Shown in pieces: positions 1-11,923 of a stretch of DNA of 64,000 nt. The stretch is from NCBI GenBank assembly GCA_023052935.1, contig CM041293.1:151403474-151467473 (forward strand), read 5' to 3'. Positions within the stretch are counted from its first letter, which is position 1, and every line of letters begins with the position of its first letter. This DNA comes from Piezodorus guildinii (Eukaryota; Arthropoda; Insecta; Hemiptera; Pentatomidae). The position numbers and the translations under genes were made by a program. The notes beneath the pieces are model-generated. The model was not told where the DNA came from. It saw only the letters and a list, made by a program, of their open reading frames with translations, and made no database searches.

Positions 1-268
1 TCGTACAAAGGTGCAAAATGCATGGTATAAAGAGGCTCTTCTAGTTAGCTGATTTTGATAGGACGTTGATGTATAGGTGTCTTAAATAAGAAATTTCAGT
101 TTAGAACGACTTACCACACACAAACACACATACCTTTGTTCGGGACTTTGTTATTTGGAATCAGGAGACCCTAAAACGTGTATTTTTGTCGAAAACTATA
201 AATCAAAAGTGTTCACGATCGCAATACTTCACCTTACTATATATTTCATAAATAGGTAAGTGAAAGTG
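1..268 (+). mobile_element. HINE-like short element, 3' part only
   Basis: This is the 3' portion of a repeat family seen at least six times in the window. It contains the shared stretch around GGTGCAAAATGCATGG, a CA-rich tract, the block CCTAAAACGTGTATTT, and the right-end motif GTAAGTGAAAGT at about 257-268. The left part lies outside the window. The family assignment (Helentron-associated, non-autonomous) is an inference from structure, explained under the copy at 3539-6560. Confidence 0.6.
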
Positions 269-482
269 ATATACAAACTATTTGATTAGCAGTGCTATAT
301 TAGCTGTATAATATGCCTTGTAAAGTATGAAACTAGCCGAATGATACTTTTTTTTTTTTTAACATCATTTATTGAAATTTACAACTGTACTTCAAGGTAC
401 AACAAGTAAATGTGACAAAAGTTAAATGGCGTGATACAAACTTGAAGAAGAACTACCCAATGGCAGCACTCCTGTAACTTTT

Positions 483-1825
483 CTACACTAGAAGGTCTCG
501 AGGCCATCTTCTTTTCAGACGCCTCGGAGGATTGTCAGGAATTGAGGAGGAAGAAAGTATTGAAACAAGAGGATTAGGGTGGGAATGGAGTTTGTCATGA
601 AAGGAATGGTATCTAGATCGGGCCAAATCAGCAACATACGGAACGTTGAGGTCTTTATGGATAAGTTTGTTCGTGACAAAATAAGGAGCATTTAGGATTT
701 TACGAAGGATTTTGGATTGTAGGGATTGGATACGGGAAGAATTCGATGGTTTAGTAGAGCCCCAAAGCTCCACTCCGTTAGTCCATATCGGCCTTATGAT
801 AGTCATGTAGATGAGTCTTTTGTGGTTAAGTGGAAGATTAGAACGTTTGTCTAGTAAGTGTTGAAGAAGTCGAAAACGTCGTGCAGTTTCCTGTCGTTTC
901 AGTCTTGTGTGAGGGTTCCAAGTAAGGCGTTTGTCAAGGTGCAGTCCTAGATATCGGATCTGTTCAACCGGAACAAGAGGAGTATTATTGAAGGAGACAG
1001 TAGGGCAGGATGTCATAGGTTTACGACGAAGGGTAAAGGTAATTTGGTTGGATTTGTTGGCATTAATTTTAATTCTCCAGTTCTGACACCATACCTCAAG
1101 GTCTCTGAGGTGGGATTGGAGAGTTTGAGAGGCAATAGTTGGATCAGTATTGACTGATAACACACAAGTGTCATCAGCATAGGTAGAAAGGAAAGTGTTA
1201 GGATGGGAAGGGATATCAGCTGTATAAACTGTGTAAAGAATGGGTCCTAGGATACTGCCTTGAGGAACACCAGCAAACTGACTAAAAATGGATGAATAGG
1301 AATTATTATGATTGACTTTGAAGGATCTGTCAGTGAGGTAGGACTGGATAATAAGGAAGTATGTTGGGGGGAGGAATTTGCGGAGCTTGTAAAGCAACCC
1401 TGGGTGCCAGACTCGGTCAAAGGCCTGTTCCACGTCGAGGAAGGCTCCCGTACAATACAAGACGCGCTCCAATGTAGACGATACAACGTCCACCACACGA
1501 TGACATTGCTGGATAGTGGAGTGGGACGTTCTGAATCCAAATTGATGATGAGGAATTATGGAATTAGTATCAAGGATGGGATACAGGCGTTTCAGTATAA
1601 GCGGAAGAGGGTTTCAAGTTGATTAGAGGAAAGGGAGTTACCAGGAGGACAGTATACAGCTGAGAGTGTAAGATGGAAAGGACGAGTTGAAATGATTAGG
1701 ATGTGAGTTTCAGTAAGTAGTGCTATGTCAATGTGGTTGTCATGTAGAAATAAGTCCAGTTCGTCACGATGGTTATGCAGGCCATTAGCATTCCACAAGA
1801 TAATCGCTAGGGGCTTTACACTCAT
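483..1825 (-). pseudogene. LINE ORF2 remnant (endonuclease start fused to reverse transcriptase)
   Basis: The frame starting at 1825 has the APE-type endonuclease beginning (ILWNANGLHNHRDEL, then LLTETH) but jumps after about 60 residues (CPPGNSLSSNQ) straight into a reverse-transcriptase palm, so most of the endonuclease is deleted. The RT portion (1496-483) contains motif A (FLDVEQAFDRVWH), motif B (GVPQGSILGP) and the catalytic YADD box. It ends with the usual Jockey C-terminus (RRLKRRWPRDLLV). In-frame breaks occur at about 1500-1600. The protein would be inactive because endonuclease residues are missing. Confidence 0.85.
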
Positions 1826-2112
1826 CGTTGGAGATTAAATGGGACTTGAGAAAGGACTCTGGTGAGAAGGATGATTAGTGGTTTGATGGTATCTCTAAGA
1901 TCAGAGAGAAAGGACTCAAGGATGGAGTATATATTGGAAGGATCTTGGTTTGGATACGGATGTGGATAAGATACATGGGGTGGATAATTTATTGGTTCAG
2001 GATTGTTGGCTGGGGGCTGAACTCGCCGTGGAGTACGAATCTGTTCAGTCCGCTGAGATAATGGAAGTTGGGGCGTTGGGTGATTCGGTGGATCATAAGG
2101 ACGTTCAGGAAT

Positions 2113-3452
2113 TTATTTAGGGTTCTCGGGAGGGAGTTTCACCTGTAAAGGTAGATTATGGGGTGGGGTCGGTTGACGGGAAGCTGGTGGTTTAGGACGG
2201 GAGACCGGAGGCTTGAATTGGGAGTTTGGAGGCGCCTGACTCGTAGTTGGTTGCTTCCTTGGAGTGGTGACTTCGGAGAGAGATTTCCTGGTTTCCTCAG
2301 TAGGAACTCTGGTTGCAGGTGTGGCAGGCTGCTGTGGAGCAATCCTATTGGCAGGTTTCTGAATTTCAGGAAAATCAGATAAATTATTCATCTCTGGTAC
2401 CTGAGGACGAGTCTTCTGATCCACTCTTTGTACTGATGAATTTTGTGATCTCTGGCGAAGAAGGCTTTTGTAAACGACACAACCCCTATAGCTAGCCGGG
2501 TGGCCTTCCCCGCAAAGAACACATTTTGCTGGTTCAGTCTGAGATTTCTGGCAAGTGTCAGAGGCATGTGGTCCGGCACACTTAACACACCTAGCCGGGT
2601 GGTAACAATAAGATTTTGTGTGTCCAAAGGTTTGGCATTTGGTGCACTGGACTATAGTAGTTCTTTGCCTAGGCTCTTCAAAACGGACAGATGAGTACAC
2701 CAGCCTTCTCACCTGAAATATTTCCGGATTATTACTGGCTGGTTCGAGATCTACAAAAAATAATGGCAAGGGATATTTTTCCCTGGGGTGTGTCACTGAA
2801 GAAATGTTCCGTGCGTGATGACCAATTTCTTCCAGACCTCTTTTGATTGCTTCAATGGGAGTGGATGAGTGGAGCCCGCGTAAAACCACTCGATATGACT
2901 TCTCTTGTTTCAACTGATAACAGTGAAAATCGTAGTTTTCTGAGCTCAAATAACTTACTAGTTTTTTGTAATTTTCTTTTGTGGTTGTATTAATTTTGAT
3001 ATCGTTTATTCGGGAGAAACATTCAAAGTTCGGTTGTCCGATGAGAGCGGCGATTTCATCACCAAACGATATAAAATTACTAATATTGGATACATAGATA
3101 GGAGGTGGCTCAGGATCAGAAAATCCGTGAGGCTGGTTTTCAATGTTGACTGAAGGGGAATGGTTGATAATAGAAGAAAGTGGTGTGGCGTTTGAAGTGG
3201 ACGGCGCTGGAGATTCAAGTTGGTTGGCTGCAGTGGTGCTGCGGGTTTTTGGCGGAGAAGGAATTGATTTTGGCGGTTGCTTAGACTTGGCCGATTTATT
3301 TTTTTTTTTTGTTTGGCGAATTACCGCCGGACCCAGTGTTATTCCTGTGGCGTTTCTGGCGTCGCGTTAAATATTGGGAATCTGATTCGCTAATCTCAGA
3401 GAATGGCGTTTCTTCCCCTGATTCATCATTAGATAGAGTTTTGTCTAAATCC
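2113..3452 (-). pseudogene. LINE ORF1, gag-like nucleic-acid-binding protein (one frameshift)
   Basis: ORF1 of the Jockey-like LINE would coat the element's RNA. The reading begins at an ATG near 3452 (MDLDKTLSND) with a basic stretch, then hits a frameshift at an A run (about 3299-3310). It continues open to 2113. The C-terminal part (from about 2949 down) has a PRE_C2HC-like region followed by three CCHC-type knuckles (CTKCQTFGHTKSYC, CVKCAGPHASDTC, CVLCGEGHPASYRGC). It ends in a proline-rich tail. That domain order is known for ORF1 proteins of Jockey-clade LINEs. Apart from the homopolymer slip, the frame is well preserved, so the copy is fairly young. Confidence 0.8.
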
Positions 3453-3904
3453 ATGATGAATACGGTAGAAAAAAAAAAATATAAAGTCCTCTTATATTGT
3501 GAGCTAAATAAAAATAAATTGAAAAATAAAATAAAAAATCTGGTGCGGGCAACACACGACTTTCACTTACCTCCATTTTAAAAATCAATGAAAGAATTTT
3601 CAAATACAGTTAGAGATAAAAATACGTGAAATTATTAAGGAATTAATCAAATTAAATTTCTATAGAAACATGTGTTTGAATAAAAAAATCTCTTATATTA
3701 TTATCTAAATTAATCAGTTAGTTTTATGTTCATTTCATCACTCTCTATTAACTTTTAAAAGCTTGAGTATGAGATGATATTTTTTCTAAAATCTTTAGCT
3801 TTCCAACGGTATATCATACATGTATATTACTGCTCTTATGTTCAAAAACGAAAAATTGCATTAAAAAAATATTTTTTCTGTTTTAAATTTGATTCAATTT
3901 TTAA

Positions 3905-4585
3905 ATGATTAGCCATTTTTATAGTAGTACCCTTCTCCTCCCCCTCCCCTTCATGGACACCTGATTTGGTCATGTGGTTTTGACTAGGAAGCAGCTACCC
4001 ACACTAAGTAAGGGTACATTTTTGTATTTATCAGTTATTGGTTTCATAATTATTAATTAAAGTTTAATCATTTTATTGGATTTGTGCAATGATGAACATG
4101 GTACATCAACTGAGTCTATTTATATATAGTTTTTTTATATTGGAATGTGTTTCATGGTTCAGGTTTTGTCATGTTCAGTTATAGTTTTGAATTGTTATGA
4201 TAAAAAAATTTTAAGATTGTTAACGTTAATCTCATAAATTATTAATTTATTTTGACTGTATTTTATAAACATGGTGTGTGTGTGTGTGTGTACGTGTGTG
4301 TATATGGGTATATGTATATATATATAGAGTGCGTGTATGTATGAATGCATGTATGTATGGTGTGTATATATATATTTTATTTATTCTTTTATCATACAAT
4401 CTAACATAGTTGTATGGTTTCATGACAAATTGTATGGAAGATTATTTGTAACTTGACAATATTTTGTACTTTTAGATCTAAGTTGTTCCACTGCACCAGA
4501 AGATGGCATTGTTAGCCGAAACGTAGTGCGAATATATTTTTTTCAATAAAATAGTGGTGAAGTGACATCAGCCTCCAATTTTATT
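3905..4585. mobile_element. Unrelated insert in the HINE-like copy; Penelope-like 3' remnant possible
   Basis: This segment interrupts the HINE-like unit. It contains a TG/TA microsatellite (about 4274-4375). Near its right end there is a GGC/GCC stem with loop ATTGTTA, flanked by CAGAAGA and CGAAAC (4496-4523). That resembles the CUGANGA...GAAA core of hammerhead motifs reported in Penelope-like elements. No reverse transcriptase is present, so the assignment is tentative. Confidence 0.4.
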
Positions 4586-4936
4586 TATAGCCCATTAAAT
4601 TTTACATCGATATAGCGAGTTTAATCAAAATCGTCGGAACCGTTTTTGAGAAAATCGAAAAAAGGTGCAAAATGCATGGTATAAAGTGCCTCTTCTGGTA
4701 GGCTCATTTTGATGAAAAAAGTTTTGTCACGTCTCGGGCGTATAGTTGTCTTAAATATGAAATTTCAGTTTCATAGGACTTACCGTTTCCGCCCGGGAGT
4801 TACCACAGACACACACACACACAGACCTTTTTGCGGGACTTGGTTATTTGGACTCAGGGGACCCTAAAACGTGTATTTCCGTTGAAAACTGGAATTCGAA
4901 AATTTTCACGATCGCAATACTTCCCCTTACTATATA

Positions 4937-6555
4937 TAGTAAGTGAAAGTAATAAATTAAATTAAATTTCTATAGAAACATGTGTTTGATTCAAAAATCT
5001 ATTATATTATTATCTAAAATAATCAGTTAGTTTTATGTTCATTTCATCACTCTCTATTAACTTTTAAAAGCTTGTGTATGAGATGATATTATTTCTAAAA
5101 TCTTTAGCTTTCCAACGGTATATCATACATGTATATTACTGCTCTTATGTTCAAAAACAAAAAATTGCATTAAAAAATATTTTTTCTGTTTTCTCCTTTA
5201 GTTGGGTATCGAATTTATTCAATTTATATATTTACCAGTTTTTTATCAGCGTTAACAAGATAATCTAGTTATTATTGTTGAATCTACAAAATTAAAGGTA
5301 CTTTAGGGGAAGAAAATTAAAAATATCGGCATTTAAGCCCTGCCAGACCATTTTTATCTAAATAAAACCTACATGATATTAAAGCCCATTAAATTTTACA
5401 TCGATATAGCGAGTTTAATTAAAATCGTCGGAACCGTTTTTGAGAAAATCGAAAAAAGGTGCAAAATGCATGGTATAAAGTGCCTCTTCTGGTAGGCTCA
5501 TTTTGATGAAAAAAGTTTTGTCACGTCTCGGGCGTATAGTTGTCTTAAATATGAAATTTCAGTTTCATAGGACTTACCGTTTCCGCCCGGGAGTTACCAC
5601 AGACACACACACACACAGACCTTTTTGCGGGACTTGGTTATTTGGACTCAGGGGACCCTAAAACGTGTATTTCCGTTGAAAACTGGAATTCGAAAATTTT
5701 CACGATCGCAATACTTCCCCTTACTATATATAGTAAGTGAAAGTAATAAATTAAATTAAATTTCTATAGAAACATGTGTTTGATTCAAAAATCTATTATA
5801 TTATTATCTAAAATAATCAGTTAGTTTTATGTTCATTTCATCACTCTCTATTAACTTTTAAAAGCTTGTGTATGAGATGATATTATTTCTAAAATCTTTA
5901 GCTTTCCAACGGTATATCATACATGTATATTACTGCTCTTATGTTCAAAAACAAAAAATTGCATTAAAAAATATTTTTTCTGTTTTCTCCTTTAGTTGGG
6001 TATCGAATTTATTCAATTTATATATTTACCAGTTTTTTATCAGCGTTAACAAGATAATCTAGTTATTATTGTTGAATCTACAAAATTAAAGGTACTTTAG
6101 GGGAAGAAAATTAAAAATATCGGCATTTAAGCCCTGCCAGACCATTTTTATCTAAATAAAACCTACATGATATTAAAGCCCATTAAATTTTACATCGATA
6201 TAGCGAGTTTAATTAAAATCGTCGGAACCGTTTTTGAGAAAATCGAAAAAAGGTGCAAAATGCATGGTATAAAGTGCCTCTTCTGGTAGGCTCATTTTGA
6301 TGAAAAAAGTTTTGTCACGTCTCGGGCGTATAGTTGTCTTAAATATGAAATTTCAGTTTCATAGGACTTACCGTTTCCGCCCGGGAGTTACCACAGACAC
6401 ACACACACACAGACACACACACACACACACAGACCTTTTTGCGGGACTTGGTTATTTGGACTCAGGGGACCCTAAAACGTGTATTTCCGTTGAAAACTGG
6501 AATTCGAAAATTTTCACGATCGCAATACTTCCCCTTACTATATATAGTAAGTGAA
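4937..6555 (+). repeat. 794-bp direct tandem duplication
   Basis: Two successive copies of the 794-bp HINE-like unit appear identical by eye over almost their whole length. For example, the small open frames at 5074-5268 and 5868-6062 translate identically. The second copy differs mainly by an expanded CA tract near 6406-6430. This points to very recent amplification. Confidence 0.9.
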
Positions 6556-6560
6556 AGTAA

Positions 6561-7691
6561 AAAGAAGAAAAAAAATTATGTTGACTTATATTAATTACTA
6601 ATAATAGAAAATTAACGTAAAGATCTTAAAACTAAACTATTTACATTATATACATATACATAAAAAACGTAAAACAAAATGAACATTTCTGATTTAGTAA
6701 AATAAAAATAATGTCCTAGAAAAAGAGAAAAAACACACAAAACATTAGAAAAAAAAATATATATATTAAAATAAAGTCTATCAGGAAGAAAATAAAAGTT
6801 TATATGAAGAACGTCTAGGTTACGAAGTCGGAAATGTCAATATTGCCAACCGAGACCTTGTAAACAAAGATGAGGATTAGTAAGTCCTAGCCTAGGCCTT
6901 ATCTCCAGCCTAGGACGGCCACCAGTCTGTTATTGTCTATCGAACTAATTGCCACTCACCTCGTGGTATGTGTTCGTTAATGTGTTTATCAGTGCAACCA
7001 CTCACGATTTACAAAGTTTGAAGCATTTTCAAGCAGTATCACATTGATGAGAAGGAAACTAACATAGAGCAATACGTAAGTAGAACTGTGCCAGTCGCCA
7101 TTTTAGAAAACACTCCCCGAATGATACTACTTAAAAATTACGATAGTAGCTGTACGATATTCTATTATAAGAAGTATGATAATAATCGTACAGTCTGTCA
7201 TAAAAGTTTAATTTTAGCAGCAAAATGTCCTTAAAAAAGAATAATAATTACCTAATAAAACTCGATGATAATAAAAATATCTATATACCTTAATACTTTT
7301 AGTTTATTATTTCCAATAATTTAGGGAAAAAAAAATCCAAACCACCCTTGAAATTTTAGAATTTATATCCTATTTCTACTATATATCTATTATAGTCTTC
7401 TTCAGAAGAATTTGAGATATATTTAAATAAATTCAATACAGAAAAAGGGAGAAGAAAGTAAAATTTACTCCATTTTTAAGTTTTTTTTTTATTTGATATT
7501 CTACATTTCAAGACAAGTAGAGTCCGAAGATCTGAATAAATCCGTCAATAAAAAATCGGTTTTTTAGAAACAAATAAAATAATAAACCCGTTTGACAAAG
7601 TACGAGGCATGTTTTCACCTCCTCTAAACTCCGATAATATATCGGTAACAGTTACAATATTATGAAACTGCTACTAAAAGCATGGATAATG

Positions 7692-7740
<49 letters not shown>

Positions 7741-8019
7741 ATTATTGATAAATTAAACTCATATTATTTTTCATGAAATTTGTTCGGTTCTTACAAGTTT
7801 ATTTTATGAATAATACAATTTTGAATTATGAGCAAGTTTGTATAAAATTCCAGACAGAAGAAGACTGCATTGTCTTTTTACATTAAAAAATTTAAACGTC
7901 AACCATTTCATAAATTTCATCGATCTAGGCTCTGGAGCTCACATAAATACTGCAAAGCAGTGGTTCCTAACTAGGGTTCGCAGACGATGTCCATTTTTCT
8001 CTTTTAGATTAAGCCTTAT
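6561..8019. other. AT-rich region without a recognisable gene
   Basis: I see no gene here. It holds an uninterrupted A run of about 49 bases (7691-7738). A more balanced stretch at about 6820-7100 includes a small inverted GTCCTAGCCTAGG-like motif. The sequence lies upstream of the host gene and could include regulatory or 5' exon sequence, which I cannot show. Confidence 0.5.
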
Positions 8020-10930
8020 AATTTTAGCTAAAGTTAATATTTTTCCTTTATGTACCTCTTATTTACTTATTTTTTATTTTTCTACATCATTTCTACAGCT
8101 AGTTTCACTTTAAGAGCCTTTGTACACTTTCGTTCTAATCCAAACTCACCTTTCCTTCATATTGACAGATGGCCTTTATTCTCCTTCAGACATCATCATA
8201 TCCTATCGACATGCCACGTCAATGCTCAATACCATGTAGAACATGTTGATGAATTTCTCAAATATTTTCTACACAATTTTTATCACATCATTTCCATTTC
8301 TGAAACATGGCCAAACTAAATATGTCTTCCTCCTCTATATCTATTCCTAATTATATTCTTTATCGACATGATAGGACTGACCGAACAGGAGGAGGTGTCG
8401 GTATTTTCATTCATAAGGTCAAAAATCCTTTATAAAACTCCTTCACCAGATACCCTCCATTTACAATATTTTTTAGATCATTCAAGAACATTTAGTTATT
8501 TCATTGTTTTCTCATCTCTAAACTTTATTTACTCTTATTTCAAAAATTTTTTTTTCTTTTTCTCTAAAGGCTCTTTAGCATATTTTTTATTATCATCAAC
8601 TACTTTATGTTCATTTTCACTTATCTTTCTATTATGTCTCTAGCGTCTTTCCCCCATACTCTGTTTGCTTTTTCACATCCTTTCCTATATGTCTAATGTT
8701 TTAACCTCCTAAATGCCCAGTCCCTACCCGACCACTTCGACGAATTCCTTCACTATTTCACCCACAACTTCTATCACTAATCGCAAGTCTCTGAAACATG
8801 GTTGAAGCCGTATATTTCTTTCTCTTCTGTTTTCCTCCCTGACTATTCCTTTATCCGCCATGACCGGATTGGCCGGACTAGTGGTGGTGTAGGACTTTAT
8901 GTCCACAATAGCCTTAAATCTCGTGTCCTTGATCTCTCATCCCAATCTGATTCTTCTCATATTGAATTCCTTTCGAACACCCTAGACGAATACAGATTAG
9001 ACAGAAAAAAACAGAAAAATAGTAGAACAAACGCTAACCAACACAAAATCAAACTTAAAATTTCTAGGAGAAATATCGGAAGAATTTGAAATAAGAACAG
9101 GAGTAAGACAAGGGGATGGGCTATCGCCTCTTCTATTTAACATAGCACTCGACAAATTTATGAAGGAATGGGAAAATGACCTGAAAAACAAAGGAAAATG
9201 GGACTCCCTATATAAATAGGACAAGGAAAAAAGGCAGGCAAAGTACCTTACTTAGCCTTCGCAGACGACCTGGTGATCATAACAAGCACACAGGAAGAAG
9301 CCATAGAACAGATAGAAACGCTAAAAGAAAATGCAATGAAAAAGAAAATCTCCTGTAACACACAACCTCTCCTTTATGCAGTGGTGTATCGCCCTCCTTT
9401 GGTCTCATTTAAACCATCCCTTGAATTAATCCTTTACAGATATGCCCTCTATTCAATAATATCATAATCTGTGGTGATTTTGAACACAAATTTGCTTTCC
9501 GACTCCAACGATAAACACTACCTGGATAACCTCTTTATCTTATCACTCAATATTCATCGTTCCATATGCTCCAACTCACCACACTCATCGTTCCGACACT
9601 TGGTTTTACCTCCATATTATCGATTCCAGCAATTTTTATCATCTCACGACCTTATCCAAATTCAGCGTTACTTCCTAAAACCTTAACTTTACGAAACCTA
9701 GATTGTCTTACCCGAGAAATTAGAAAGCTCTAAATTCAGATTCAATTTATACCTGTTCTTCCATCGATTTAATTCTCCACATTCTCACCTCCAATCTTCT
9801 AAGTATCCTCGTCATTCATGCTCCACTCAAAACCCGCCTCTTCCGTCGCCGACATTCAGACAAGCAAAATAAACTACTTTCACGCAGCCTTCTCCTCTAC
9901 TCCTGATTCTAAGTCAAAATGGCAACTCCTCCGCAAACTCCCACTCTGCAAATCCTCTTCGTCACTGGCCTTTTAAGTCTCACTTGATGAATTAAATTCT
10001 TACTTTCCGGCTACCTCCTCTGATAGTTCTTCATCAACTTTTTCCAATTTCTCTTCAATTCTGTCACTCAACCCCCATAATTTTTATTTTTCCGACATTT
10101 CAACAACTTACCTACTCTCAGCTGTACTGAAATCTCATACCAACTCCTTTGATGCTTTAACGTGTTTCGTTAAAACTATTTCTTACTTATAAATTTAAAC
10201 TTTTATAACCAAAAAGCACATTTTATTATCTTCATACAAGCTTTATCAACTCTATTAAAAACATATGTTTTATTACAGGAAGGTTAGTTTTTGGTTAGCC
10301 ACCTGGTACACATTTTATAAAATATATACAAATAAATTTAATGAACATATCAAAAATATTCACAACCAAAAATATGAATTAGACAAATTATGTGACCAAG
10401 TGGCTAACGCGATTTATGCTTGCGAGTGGTAGGATTAACTGAAGGTTAGAGTACCCACTCCGCTACAATGCTATTCCCGCAAAACTGTTGAAATTATGCC
10501 TTCTTGAGATGCTACCAGTTCTTTTATTTATATATACGTTTTTCCTCCGAAATTCTGTATCCCCCACTATTTGGAAAAAAACAATAGCCCATCCTATCAG
10601 TTAAACTTTCAACCCTACATCCCCTAAAGACTATGGCCCTATATCCTTCCTCTCGAATACCCCCTACTCCTCTACCCCTCTAAGCCTTTAGAAAGAACAG
10701 TTCAGACACAATTATCAAATTTTCTTGAAAATTCTAAACTTCTTGATCCTTTCCGACCTGGCTCTTCCTCATAATCCGCTCTCTTCAAAATCACCAATTA
10801 CATACACACAGCTATGGACGAAACAAAACTGACCGTGCTAATACTCCTGGACTTCTCGAAAACATTTGGCTCCCCGGATCACTCTATCCTTTTCTCCAAA
10901 CTACAGTCTCTATAATTTTCTAATAGCACT
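8020..10930 (+). mobile_element. Eroded CR1-like LINE, with a second partial copy and an RTE-like piece
   Basis: Two endonuclease-like segments occur in direct order, at about 8100-8420 and 8690-8990. Both read as variants of a start near DEFL.YF.HNFYH, then SETW, then RHDR.GRT.GGVG. A linker typical of CR1-type ORF2 follows at about 9850-10150 (KWQLLRKLPLCKSSSS). RT pieces lie at about 10500-10910, including motif A as LLDFSKTFGSPDHSILFSKL. All frames are broken. A different RT fragment (VRQGDGLSPLLFNIAL followed by AFADDLVII) sits at about 9060-9345 and looks like an RTE-type insertion. Confidence 0.7.
9060..9345 (+). pseudogene. RTE-like reverse-transcriptase fragment inside the CR1-like relic
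   Basis: Read in + frames, this gives RT motif B (GVRQGDGLSPLLFNIA) and, after a stop, motif C (AFADDLVIITS). These are spaced as in RTE-like enzymes but differ in style from the surrounding CR1-like sequence. It is a short fragment with no endonuclease or tail visible, so it is an insertion relic or a rearranged piece. Confidence 0.6.
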
Positions 10931-11923
10931 ATCAGGTGGTTTCACTGATTTCTTTCTGACAAAACTTTAGATGTTATCATTAATTTTTTGATAAACTTTA
11001 TTTCCATTTGTTTATAAAAGTTACTCGTTAAAAAGTAGCAGTTCCATCATATAGTATGTAGCCAGGAAACAGAATTGATCAGAAATTTGATTATCTTCAG
11101 AATGATTACTTATAATTCCTCAGGAAATATAAGTTTTTGAGTTATTCGAAAACCAATATTTTTATAAATATATTTTTTCAACCATTTTGAGCACTAATTT
11201 TTCTAAACCCAGCCTTTTTGCACATCTATACCTTTAGACGAACCTCCATAAAAATCCAGATTCTCAACTATTGCCATTTTTAAGATACTGCGATAATCAG
11301 AAAAGTGAATAGCCACTTTCTTATGTAAATAAAGATTAATTTTAGAAACAGATTTAAAGCTGTTACAAATTTACAAAAATATTCCATATGATTTATTTAT
11401 TTTATAACTCTTTTTAATCTTATAGATTTACTTTTAAAATAGTGCGTTACTGAGACATTGTAATATTTATATGTATATAATTTTAGCAAAAAGTTTTAAT
11501 TATTGATGTGCTTATAAGTTGTTGGTGAGAAATAGATTCTGCTTTGATTCTGAAGAATTGATTTAAACCATGTTTTCTCAATTAAGTTTCCCTAAAGATT
11601 CTACTCCGATGGACTTGTTAAGAACTCTAAGCGACCGAAGTAGAGATCACGTAAGACTTTCCATCAACGCCTGAATCATTATAATAGTTGAAAAGAAAGC
11701 GTTATAATATATATCATTCTCTAGTCAAATTCTACCTTTTAAAAGTCAAATTCAACCTTTTACATTTCAAATTCATCTCATTTAAAAATTTCCATTTCGA
11801 ATTAATTTTTTTTTTTAATTTCAATGTATCATTACAAACCATGTTTACATAATGTTGTGTCATGTCCGTAGTTATATGAAGTTCGTTTAGCGAACATTTT
11901 ATCGATTCAAGATCGTCCGTAAA
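10931..11923. other. AT-rich stretch, nothing recognised
   Basis: I see no gene, inverted repeat or known element. The sequence is intergenic, between LINE relics. Confidence 0.5.

Larger units (their letters stand above)
348..3475 (-). mobile_element. Jockey-like LINE, internally deleted
   Basis: The - strand carries, in order, a gag-like ORF1, an endonuclease start, a reverse transcriptase, and a 3' end finished by a poly-A tail (a T run at about 349-361 on the + strand). ORF1 has the PRE_C2HC-plus-zinc-knuckle arrangement typical of Jockey/X-element proteins. Most of the endonuclease is deleted. No target-site duplication was found, and the 5' boundary near 3475 is approximate. A second copy of the family lies at 29692-36767 and a decayed one at 17645-18215. 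Confidence 0.85.
3539..6560 (+). mobile_element. HINE-like element with tandemly amplified core
   Basis: A full 5' end (TCTGGTGCGGGCAACACACG) is followed by ACTTTCACTTAC at 3555. Each unit ends with the inverse motif GTAAGTGAAAGT next to the palindrome CTTACTATATATAGTAAG. The first unit (to about 4951) is split by an unrelated insert at about 3905-4585. Two further near-identical units follow, with a 794-bp period. A short CA microsatellite lies in each unit. Subterminal inverted repeats, an internal microsatellite, a 3' hairpin and head-to-tail units match Helentron-associated elements (HINE/DINE-1 type). No transposase is present, and this family name is inferred. Confidence 0.6.

Noticed and set aside
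3555..4951. GTAAGT in the HINE-like ends as functional splice donors
   Set aside because: The motif is part of the inverted end; no associated acceptor or exon can be shown.
5074..6062. Identical 64-codon frames in the HINE-like units
   Set aside because: Identity comes from the tandem duplication; the frame is AT-rich low-complexity and broken in other family members.
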